From Motiliproteus sp. SC1-56 (GTDB lineage Bacteria; Pseudomonadota; Gammaproteobacteria; Pseudomonadales; Balneatricaceae): a DNA stretch of 64,000 nt. The notes beneath the pieces are model-generated. The model made no database searches and had not been told where the DNA came from. It saw nothing but the letters and a program-made list of their open reading frames with translations. A program made the position numbers and the translations under genes. The stretch is taken from NCBI RefSeq assembly GCF_017309075.1, contig NZ_JAEMGS010000005.1, positions 62,001-126,000 on the forward strand. Direction: 5' to 3'. This document shows, in pieces, positions 19,209-27,030 of this stretch. The first letter of the stretch is position 1. Every line of letters begins with the position of its first letter.

Positions 19209-20840
19209 TCAGCTGCTGCGCGGTTCTGAGGCCAGCCCTTTAATCAGGGCCACGCAGGAGACCAGCAGCACGATGGTAAAGGGAAAACCGGTGGAGACGG
19301 CCATGGCCTGGAGCGCGACCAATCCTCCACCCAGGATCAGCGCAATCGCCACCAGTCCCTCAAAGGTGCACCAGAACACCCGCTGGGGGGCTGGCGCGTC
19401 CACTTTGCCCCCCGCGGCGATGGTGTCGATCACCAGGGAGCCCGAGTCCGAGGAGGTCACGAAGAACACCACCACCAGGATGATCGCGATAAAAGAGGTG
19501 ATCTGGGCCAGGGGCATCACATCCAGCATGGTGAAGAGCTGCAGGGGCAAGGCGGCCTCGGTGACCGCCTGATAGCCGTCATTGACCACCTGGTGAATAG
19601 CCGTGCCCCCGAACACGCTCATCCAGAGCACGCAAGCCGCCGAGGGCACCAGCAACACCGAAATGATAAATTCGCGCACCGAGCGCCCCCGGGAGACCCG
19701 GGCGATAAACATGCCGACGAAAGGCGACCAGGAGATCCACCAGGCCCAGTAAAACGAGGTCCAGCCCTGGGAGAAGTTCACGTCCTCGCGGCCGAAGGGG
19801 TTCGCCAGTGCCGGCAGGTACTGAAGATACGCCCCCAGGTTACTGAAAAAGCCCCCCAACAGGGCCAGCGTGGGTCCGACGAGGATCACGAAAAACAACA
19901 ACAGCACCGCCAGCCCCATGTTGATCTCCGACAGCCGCTTGACCCCGGCATCGAGGCCGGCCAACACCGAGATCAGGGCAATGGCGGTAATCCCGACCAC
20001 CAGCACCACCTGGGTCGTATTGCCCTCGGGAAAGCCGAACAGGTAATTAAGGCCGGAGGCGGCCTGGGCAGCACCGAAGCCGAGGGAGGTGGCCAGCCCG
20101 AACAGGGTCGCCAGCACCGCCAGAATATCGATCAGGTGCCCCGGCCAGCCCCAGACCCGCTCGCCGAGCAGGGGGTAAAAGACCGACCGCATGGTCAGGG
20201 GCAACCCCTTGTTAAAGGAGAACAGCCCCAGTCCCAGGGCCAGCACCGCGTAAATGGCCCAGGGGTGCAGACCCCAGTGGTAGATAGTGGCTGCCATCCC
20301 CAGGCGTCTTGCCTGTTCGGGATCGCCTTCGGCCGCGCCGAGTGGCGCCCAGTCGGTGCGGACGCCGTTTTCAACACTGATGCCGCCCATGGAACTGCTG
20401 AAATGGGAAAGAGGCTCGGATACACCGTAGAACATCAGGCCGATACCCATGCCGGCGGCAAACAGCATGGAAAACCACCCCAGGTAGGTGTAATCCGGGG
20501 TAGCCTGTGTGCCGCCCAGCCTCACCTTACCCAGCGGCGAGAACGCCAGCCCCAGGCAAACCAACACAAAGATATTGCCCGAGCTGATAAAGAACCAGTC
20601 GAGGTTGGAGGTCAGCCATTTGCGCAGACCGCCGAACATGGGCGCTGCGTAGCTCTGGAATGCCAGGGTCAGCACCACAAAGGCGATAACGGCAAGGGCT
20701 GAAATCACAAAGACACGGTTGTGGATGTCCAGGCCGAACGGCCCCACATGGACGACCACGTTGTCCTGGCCAACCTGATAGTCGGTGTCAATGGGGTTAA
20801 CGTCCCCATCGGGCACCATGGGATCTTTGCTATCGCTCAT
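19209..20840 (-). CDS. BCCT-family betaine/choline/carnitine transporter
   Basis: 543-residue sodium- or proton-coupled uptake system for quaternary ammonium compounds with about 12 membrane segments. The family signature is clear in FYWAWWISWSPFVGMFIARV and in the early WLTSNLDWFF and GMGIGLMFYG segments. It ends shortly after the last membrane segment, without the long regulatory tail of BetT. It suits osmoprotection in a saline habitat. The exact substrate is not determinable. The DUF294 gene follows after 52 bases, in the same direction. Confidence 0.9.
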   Translation of the reverse strand: MSDSKDPMVPDGDVNPIDTDYQVGQDNVVVHVGPFGLDIHNRVFVISALAVIAFVVLTLAFQSYAAPMFGGLRKWLTSNLDWFFISSGNIFVLVCLGLAFSPLGKVRLGGTQATPDYTYLGWFSMLFAAGMGIGLMFYGVSEPLSHFSSSMGGISVENGVRTDWAPLGAAEGDPEQARRLGMAATIYHWGLHPWAIYAVLALGLGLFSFNKGLPLTMRSVFYPLLGERVWGWPGHLIDILAVLATLFGLATSLGFGAAQAASGLNYLFGFPEGNTTQVVLVVGITAIALISVLAGLDAGVKRLSEINMGLAVLLLFFVILVGPTLALLGGFFSNLGAYLQYLPALANPFGREDVNFSQGWTSFYWAWWISWSPFVGMFIARVSRGRSVREFIISVLLVPSAACVLWMSVFGGTAIHQVVNDGYQAVTEAALPLQLFTMLDVMPLAQITSFIAIILVVVFFVTSSDSGSLVIDTIAAGGKVDAPAPQRVFWCTFEGLVAIALILGGGLVALQAMAVSTGFPFTIVLLVSCVALIKGLASEPRSS

Positions 20841-21071
20841 CGACTATACCCCCTGGGATGCGGTGCGCCCCCGTTAGCCGGATATCAGCGCCATGCCCGG
20901 GGGGGAAGGCTGCAAGGCGTACAGACCGACCGGCTGAGACTATTCATAATAGCCTAGCCCCCACAGCCCAAAAGAACAGGCGGAGAGCGGGTTCGCCGGC
21001 GCCAGGGGTCTTGCATCCTGAAGGGCATCACCTACCTTTTAGGTTACCCTCCCCCTTTTCCAGAGCGTTCG

Positions 21072-23474
21072 ATGTATGACCGGGTGAAGCAATTTTTGGA
21101 CACCCACCCCCTGTCCATGCGGGTACTGGTCAGCATTCTCCTGATCAGCACCCTGTTGGCCCTGGCGGCCGCGGTCATCCAGTTGCGGGTTCGCTACGAC
21201 GCCCAGCTCACCAGCTTAAACCAGCGCCTCGAGGATGCCCGGGCAAGCTTTCTTCCGGCGCTGACCGACGCGACCTGGCGGCTGGACGAGCCGTTGATCA
21301 AGCTCAACCTCAAAGCCCTGCAAAGCCTTCCCTTCATCAACAGCGCGCTGCTTGAAACCCGCGAGGGCGAGCAATATCAGATCGGCCTGCCCCAGAGCGG
21401 CACATTCACCGAAACCAAGGTGCAGCCGCTGGTTCACGAGAGCGACGCGGGGCCGATGGAGCTGGGCACCGTCGCCCTCGAGGTGGACTACAGCGCCCTC
21501 TTCACCAGCCTGCGTCGTGACGCCCTGGTCATCCTCGCAACCCAGTCGGTAAAAACCTTTATCGTTTCATCGCTGATCCTGCTGATTCTGCACCGGCTGA
21601 TCTTTCGCCACCTGCTGCAGCTCAGGCGCACCGCAGCCCAGCTTCGGGTCGAGGACATGAACCACCCTTTCGTCCTGGATCGCGCGCCCCTGGACGATAA
21701 GGACGAACTGGAGCAACTGCGACACACCCTGGAGCAGATGCGCGGCTGCATCGAGAAAGGCATCCCCCGCCTGGAGCAACTGGCGACCGACCGCGAGCGG
21801 GTCTACCTGGCCGCCAACGCCACCCCGGCCGCGATCATGATCTTCAATGCCGAAGGCGTGCCCTACTACCACAACAGCGCCTTTCTGGATTTTTTCAAGG
21901 CCGCCGTGGATCAGGCTCCTGCCGAGCAATGGCTTCCCAGGGTGCTGGAGGCCATTCCCCGCCACCCCGATTTGCAGACGCTGGTGACCCGGGTGCGCGA
22001 ACAGGGGGTGTGGCAGCGGGAGGTGTTCTGGCCGACCGACAAGGCCCATCCCCGCTGGATCGATATGCGCGTGGTCAGTTACATGTGCCGGGACCGGGAG
22101 ACATTCTTCCTCACCGTCAACGACATGACCGAACTGCGGACCGCCCGCAAGCGCGAGCACACGCTGCTGGCCAAGGACCGCCTGACCGGGCTCTCCAACC
22201 GCCGACAGGCGCTGGCCGGGGTGGCGAACTTGTTGCGGGCCGCCCAGCGCGACCCGGGGCACATCGCCCTGGTGGTGCTGGAAGTCACGGCCTTCAAACC
22301 GGTGATGGAGTCCCTGGGGCTGGAGTATGCAGACCTGCTGATTCTCGAGGTAGCGGACCAGATACAGCGTGAGCTCCCCCACCCCGCCGTGCTGGGACGG
22401 GTTGCCGACAACCAGTTCATGTACGCCTTCCGTCTCGACTCCTCCGACGCCCAGCCGGTGATCAGCCAGGTTGAAGCCCTGCGTGGCCGGCTGGTCCAGG
22501 CCATCGAACTGCATGAACAAAAGGTGGACCCCGGCTTCTGCGCCGGTATCGCCATCTCCCCCAACGACGGTGACACGCCGGAAACCCTCCTTAAACACGC
22601 CCACTCCGCACTGCGCCAGGCGCAGCGCCACGAGCGGGTTCGCCGCTGGCGGTTTTTCGAGCCCGGCCTCTACCAGCACGCTTCCCGACAGCTTCGCATT
22701 GTCGGCCAGATCACCGCAGGCAGGCTGCTGCAGGAGCTTGAGCTCAAGTACCAGCCCATCGTCTCTGCAAAGAACGGTCAGCCGTTGGGGTGCGAAGCCC
22801 TGGCCCGCTGGCAAAGCCCAGAGCTTGGCAAGGTGACCTCCGATGAATTTATCGCCGCCGCCGAACAGCTGGGACGCATCGACCAGTTGGGACAGCACAT
22901 CCTGAGGAAAGCCTGTGAACAGCTCGCCCAATGGCGCCGCCAGGGGCACAACCTGTTTGTCAGCGTCAACGTCTCGGCCCTGCAGTTGCACAACCCCCGG
23001 TTTGCCGAGCAGGTCGAAGAGACGCTGAAACAGTGCGGGCTGCCGGTCAATGCCCTGAAGATCGAGATCACCGAGCAGGTCACCCTGGAACCGAGCAAGC
23101 AGATTATCCGCCAGCTCGATGCCCTGAAGGCGCTCGGGATTGCCCTGGCCATCGATGACTTCGGCACCGGCTACGCGTCGCTCAATTACCTGTGCGACTA
23201 CCCCTTCAACGTACTCAAGATCGACCAGAGTTTCGTCCTGCGCATGCAGCACGATCCTCAGGGCCACACCCTGGTCGAGGGCGTGGTCCGCCTCTCTCAC
23301 CAGCTGGGTCTGGCGGTCGTGGCCGAAGGGGTCGAAACCGAAGCGCTGCGCCGGACGCTGCAGGAGATCGGCTGCGACCTGCTCCAGGGCTACCTGTTTA
23401 GCCGCCCCCTGCGCCCGGAGCGCTTTTTGAGCTGGCTGGAACAACCGCAGGAGGCCCGCCAATGGCGCGCCTGA
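21072..23474 (+). CDS. Membrane EAL-domain c-di-GMP phosphodiesterase with degenerate GGDEF
   Basis: 800-residue signalling protein. Two membrane segments flank a periplasmic region of about 130 residues; a PAS-like region, a degenerate GGDEF domain (the motif position reads RVADNQFMY) and a C-terminal EAL domain follow. The EAL motif is intact at 575-577 (CEALARW) with EITEQ, IDDFGTGYASL, LKIDQSF and AEGVETEA, so c-di-GMP hydrolysis is expected, possibly tuned by the inactive cyclase domain. It overlaps the next gene by 13 bases, implying a shared sensory function with that periplasmic binding protein. Confidence 0.9.
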   Translation: MYDRVKQFLDTHPLSMRVLVSILLISTLLALAAAVIQLRVRYDAQLTSLNQRLEDARASFLPALTDATWRLDEPLIKLNLKALQSLPFINSALLETREGEQYQIGLPQSGTFTETKVQPLVHESDAGPMELGTVALEVDYSALFTSLRRDALVILATQSVKTFIVSSLILLILHRLIFRHLLQLRRTAAQLRVEDMNHPFVLDRAPLDDKDELEQLRHTLEQMRGCIEKGIPRLEQLATDRERVYLAANATPAAIMIFNAEGVPYYHNSAFLDFFKAAVDQAPAEQWLPRVLEAIPRHPDLQTLVTRVREQGVWQREVFWPTDKAHPRWIDMRVVSYMCRDRETFFLTVNDMTELRTARKREHTLLAKDRLTGLSNRRQALAGVANLLRAAQRDPGHIALVVLEVTAFKPVMESLGLEYADLLILEVADQIQRELPHPAVLGRVADNQFMYAFRLDSSDAQPVISQVEALRGRLVQAIELHEQKVDPGFCAGIAISPNDGDTPETLLKHAHSALRQAQRHERVRRWRFFEPGLYQHASRQLRIVGQITAGRLLQELELKYQPIVSAKNGQPLGCEALARWQSPELGKVTSDEFIAAAEQLGRIDQLGQHILRKACEQLAQWRRQGHNLFVSVNVSALQLHNPRFAEQVEETLKQCGLPVNALKIEITEQVTLEPSKQIIRQLDALKALGIALAIDDFGTGYASLNYLCDYPFNVLKIDQSFVLRMQHDPQGHTLVEGVVRLSHQLGLAVVAEGVETEALRRTLQEIGCDLLQGYLFSRPLRPERFLSWLEQPQEARQWRA

Positions 23475-24355
23475 AACCGGCCCGAACGCTATGCGCGCTG
23501 CTGCTTGCCGGCATGCTGGTCAGCGCAACTGCCTCGGCCCAGGACCCGCTGGTGGTGCGCTACAGCGTAGGGGATAGCGCCGAAGATGCCCGTTACCACT
23601 ACTACACCGCCATGCTGCAGCTGGCGCTCGACAAGACCACGCCGGAATTCGGCCCCTACCGGCTACAAGCAGTCGACGCCGGCATCACCCAGCAGCGGGG
23701 CTTCGCCCTTATTCGCGAAGGCCGCATGCTCGATGTGGTCTGGGGCATGACCAGCCGTGAACGGGAAACCGAGACCCTTGCCGTACCCGTTCCACTGCAG
23801 AAGGGATTACTGGGGGTACGGGTGCTGCTGGTCAAGCAGGCCGGGGCGGATCGTTTTCAAGGGGTGGATTCACTGGCGCGCCTGGCAAACTATACCGGCG
23901 TCCAGGGCACAGGATGGCCGGACAACGAGATCCTGCGCGCCAACGGTCTCAACCTCGTGACCAGTTCGCGCTATGAAAGCCTGTTCGAGATGCTCAGACA
24001 CGGGCGTGCAGACTATTTTCCCCGCAGCATCACCGAAATCTGGGACGAGCTGAAAAGTCCGCTGGGAAAGGATTTGACGCTGCTCGAGCACCTGGTTTTG
24101 CGCTACCGGATGCCAATCTATTTCTTCGTCTCACCCGACAACGAAACGCTGTTCAGGCGCCTGCAGACGGGGTTGGGCCGGGCCCGCGCGGACGGCAGTT
24201 TCGACGCCCTGTTCAAACGTCACCCCGGTAACGCGGCCGCACTGGCATTTTTGCGCCGCTCGGACCGGCGCTGGCTGGAGCTTGAACCCCACGACCCCGC
24301 GCCCTCGGTGGCCAGGCTCGACAGTGCAGACTGGTACCGCCCCCCGCCACCGTAG
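23462..24355 (+). CDS. Periplasmic solute-binding-protein-like sensor subunit
   Basis: 297-residue exported protein with a type 2 periplasmic binding fold. Signal peptide at about 1-26 (ending SATASA), then LVVRYSVGDSAEDARYHYY and the later RYESLFEMLRHGRADYFPRS and LRYRMPIYFFVSPDN segments. No transporter permease or ATPase is nearby. The start codon lies inside the end of the EAL gene (13-base overlap), so it is likely a ligand-binding partner for that membrane phosphodiesterase. The ligand is unknown. Confidence 0.78.
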   Translation: MARLKPARTLCALLLAGMLVSATASAQDPLVVRYSVGDSAEDARYHYYTAMLQLALDKTTPEFGPYRLQAVDAGITQQRGFALIREGRMLDVVWGMTSRERETETLAVPVPLQKGLLGVRVLLVKQAGADRFQGVDSLARLANYTGVQGTGWPDNEILRANGLNLVTSSRYESLFEMLRHGRADYFPRSITEIWDELKSPLGKDLTLLEHLVLRYRMPIYFFVSPDNETLFRRLQTGLGRARADGSFDALFKRHPGNAAALAFLRRSDRRWLELEPHDPAPSVARLDSADWYRPPPP

Positions 24356-24387
24356 GCCCGCCGGCGCGGGAAAAAGCCGCCGCTTGC

Positions 24388-24858
24388 TCAGGCGTCGCCG
24401 TCCAGCTTCGCCGGGTCATCCTTGACGTTTTCCATCACCGCAAAGGTGCTGGTGTGCTGCACGTGGGGCAGCGCGGAGATCTGTTCACCCAGCACACTAC
24501 GATAGGCCGCCATGTCGGCGGTGCGCACCTTGAGCAGGTAGTCGAAGCCCGCCGCGATCATATGACACTGCTCCACCGCCGGAATCTTGCGCACCGCTTC
24601 GTTAAAGGCAGTCAACGCCTTGCTGCTGGTGTCACTGAGGCTGACTTGAACAAAGGCGATGTGATTAAGCCCCATCTTGGCCTGGTCCACCAAGGCGACG
24701 TAGCCGAGAATATAGCCCTGCTCCTCCAGGCGCCGCATGCGCACCTGGCAGGGGGTCTTCGAGAGCCCTACCCGGGAGGAGAGTTCGGTAACCGTGATCC
24801 GCGCATTCCTCTGCAGCTCACGAATGATCGCTCGGTCCAGCTTGTCCAGTTCGTCCAC
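24388..24858 (-). CDS. Lrp/AsnC-family regulator, likely PutR
   Basis: 156-residue Lrp-type regulator. N-terminal helix-turn-helix (LDRAIIRELQRNARITVTEL, then SRVGLSKTPCQVRMRRLEEQG) and a C-terminal RAM ligand-binding domain. I chose the GTG at 24858 because GGAGGA precedes it and the protein then begins VDELDKLD, typical of the family; the ATG at 24900 lacks a ribosome site. It is divergent from putP and putA. Since this PutA has no DNA-binding domain, a proline-responsive Lrp activator is the likely control; that is inferred from position. Confidence 0.85.
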   Translation of the reverse strand: MDELDKLDRAIIRELQRNARITVTELSSRVGLSKTPCQVRMRRLEEQGYILGYVALVDQAKMGLNHIAFVQVSLSDTSSKALTAFNEAVRKIPAVEQCHMIAAGFDYLLKVRTADMAAYRSVLGEQISALPHVQHTSTFAVMENVKDDPAKLDGDA

Positions 24859-25285
24859 GGCTCCTCCAGGGGAAATTACCTTTTTCACCTTTTGACACAA
24901 TCAAAAAGCAAGAAAAGACTGCATTATTTAAAAAAACAGGAAAAAAATCTATCGAACCCGGCTTAAAATAGCCGTTTGTTTCCAGGGCCGGAAATAGTCA
25001 ATGAATTTCGGGGGGTTAGGGTCGCCAGCCCCGTCCCCCGGATCAGCGTCGGCGGCATACCATACCCGCCTTCAACCGTACGTTCCACTCGTGGTTCGTA
25101 TTCAGTCGATTGTCGAGTCTGGGAAGGCGGGCGAATCGTTAACGTGGCAGCCCACCACCCGACACGACACGGTATGCAGCCCCATCAACGGCACGGAGCG
25201 CCTGGGGGATAAAACACCGGCCCGCCGCGAGGCTGGCCCTACAAACTTCGAATCACAACGGGATAACAATAATGAGGATCCACTC
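24859..25285. promoter_or_regulatory. Divergent control region between the Lrp-type regulator and putP
   Basis: 427 bases without a convincing gene. Bases about 24885-24960 are strongly A/T-rich within GC-rich surroundings and lie next to the regulator start, which is where promoters and Lrp binding would be expected. From 25001 the frame of putP is open upstream of its start, but the encoded residues are not transporter-like. I see no canonical sigma-70 pair I would call. Confidence 0.45.
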
Positions 25286-26752
25286 ATGATCACACTTACT
25301 TTCCTGATATACCTCGCCCTGATGCTGGGGATCGGCATCGTCGCCTATCGCCGCACCCAGGACCTGTCCGACTACGTGCTCGGCGGGCGTAACCTGGGCG
25401 CCCTGCCCAGCGCCCTCTCCGCCGGCGCTTCCGACATGAGCGGCTGGCTGCTGCTGGGCCTGCCCGGCTATGCGCTTTCTGCCGGTTACGGCGCCTTCTG
25501 GCTGGCCGGCGGCCTGCTGGTCGGTACCTGGCTCAACTGGCTGCTGGTGGCCCAGCGCCTGCGGGTCTACTCCCAGCACGCCGAAGACGCCCTGACCCTG
25601 CCGGCCTTCTTCGAGAAGCGCTTCGAGGACAAGAGCCACAGCCTGCGGGTCATCTCCGCCGTCTTCGTACTGCTGTTCTTCCTCTTTTACACCAGCTCCG
25701 GCCTGGTTGCCGGCGGCAAGCTGTTCGAAACCGTGTTCGGGTTCGATTACACCCTGGCCGTCACCATCGGCACCCTCGCGGTGATCTCCTACACCCTGTT
25801 CGGCGGCTACCTAGCCGTCTCCTGGACCGACGTGGTACAGGGCCTGCTGATGGCCGCCGCGCTGGTGATCGTACCGCTGGTCGCCATGGGTGAAGTGGGC
25901 GGCATCTCCGCCACCTGGGCAGCGATCAAGGCCAGCAACCCCGAGCTGCTGAACGCCTTTACCGACACCGACGGCAACGCCATCACCGTGATCGGCACCC
26001 TCTCCCTGCTGGGCTGGGGACTGGGCTACTTCGGTCAGCCCCACATCCTGGCGCGCTTCAAGGGCATCAAGAGCAAGGATCACGTGCCCACCGCCCGCCG
26101 TATCGCCGTGTTCTGGAGCGGCCTGACCATGCTGGGCGCCTGCCTGGTGGGCTTCGCCGCCATCGGCTACCTGGACGCCCCGCTGGGTGACAGCGAGAAG
26201 GTCTTCATGGTGCTGGTCGACGCCCTCTTCCACCCGGTCATCGCCGGCATCCTGCTGGCCGCCATCCTGGCCGCGGTGATGAGCACCGCCGACTCCCAGC
26301 TGCTGGTTTCCTCCTCCGCCCTGGCGGAAGATTTCTACAAGGCCCTGTTCAACCGCGACGCCGACCAGAAGCAACTGGTGCTGGTGGGTCGTATCGCCGT
26401 GATCGTGATCGCCCTGATCGCCTACTTCCTGGCGATGGATCCCGATTCCAAGGTGCTGGAGCTGGTCTCCTACGCCTGGGCCGGCTTCGGTGCGGCCTTC
26501 GGCCCCGCCCTGATCCTCTCCCTCTACTGGAAGCGGATGAACAAGACCGGTGCCCTGGCCGGCATCATTGTCGGCGGCGTCACCGTGGTGGTCTGGAAGC
26601 AGATGTCCGGCGGCCTGTTTGACCTCTACGAGATCATCCCCGGCTTTATTTTCGCCACCCTGGCCATCATCGCAGCCAGCCTGATGACCCCGGCACCGGC
26701 CCGCACCATCGAGGCCAAGTTCGAAGAAGTCGAGGCGCTCGTCAAGAACTAA
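25286..26752 (+). CDS. putP: Sodium/proline symporter
   Basis: 488-residue solute:sodium symporter importing proline for catabolism. The N-terminus MITLTFLIYLALMLGIGI and the PutP core SDYVLGGRNLG, SAGASDMSGWLLLGLPG and GWGLGYFGQPHIL are clear; E. coli PutP has 502 residues. The ATG at 25286 is preceded by GAGGA; the longer frame to 25001 is rejected. It lies upstream of putA in the same direction but is separated by a terminator, so it forms its own unit. Confidence 0.95.
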   Translation: MITLTFLIYLALMLGIGIVAYRRTQDLSDYVLGGRNLGALPSALSAGASDMSGWLLLGLPGYALSAGYGAFWLAGGLLVGTWLNWLLVAQRLRVYSQHAEDALTLPAFFEKRFEDKSHSLRVISAVFVLLFFLFYTSSGLVAGGKLFETVFGFDYTLAVTIGTLAVISYTLFGGYLAVSWTDVVQGLLMAAALVIVPLVAMGEVGGISATWAAIKASNPELLNAFTDTDGNAITVIGTLSLLGWGLGYFGQPHILARFKGIKSKDHVPTARRIAVFWSGLTMLGACLVGFAAIGYLDAPLGDSEKVFMVLVDALFHPVIAGILLAAILAAVMSTADSQLLVSSSALAEDFYKALFNRDADQKQLVLVGRIAVIVIALIAYFLAMDPDSKVLELVSYAWAGFGAAFGPALILSLYWKRMNKTGALAGIIVGGVTVVVWKQMSGGLFDLYEIIPGFIFATLAIIAASLMTPAPARTIEAKFEEVEALVKN

Positions 26753-26805
26753 GCACCGTCCCATAGGACCGGGCGAACCCGAAACAGCGGGTTCAACCCC
26801 ACCCC

Positions 26806-26840
26806 AAAGCCACGCTCACCGAGCGTGGCTTTTTTGTTTT
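26806..26840 (+). terminator. Rho-independent terminator after putP
   Basis: Hairpin with arms AAGCCACGCTC and GAGCGTGGCTT around ACC, followed by TTTTTGTTTT. A textbook terminator about 55 bases past the putP stop. Confidence 0.92.
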
Positions 26841-26904
26841 CGCCAACATTTCCGCCGTCTTCCGGGGCAAGTCGTTTTGCCCGCCTCCTCACCATAAGGC
26901 TCTA

Positions 26905-26994
26905 TTTTTTATCCAGAAAGGCAGAAACAAAAGTCTGTTTTATACTTTGATGAATATATTTTGGTGAATTCGCCTACAGGCAAAAAACTATAAT
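26905..26994 (+). promoter_or_regulatory. A/T-rich putA promoter region
   Basis: A/T-rich stretch before putA with a perfect -10 box TATAAT at 26989-26994. The expected -35 position has no good match, which would fit a promoter needing an activator such as the Lrp-type regulator. GAAGGAGCC precedes the putA ATG. Confidence 0.5.
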
Positions 26995-27030
26995 CTGCCC
27001 CCTTAACGCAACAATAAAGAAGGAGCCATT

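Noticed and set aside
21567-23462. 631-codon antisense open frame opposite the EAL gene
   Set aside because: Same composition effect; the plus strand encodes a complete EAL protein.
25001-25285. 95-residue N-terminal extension of PutP
   Set aside because: Residues are not transporter-like, and a ribosome site with the family-standard start lies at 25286.
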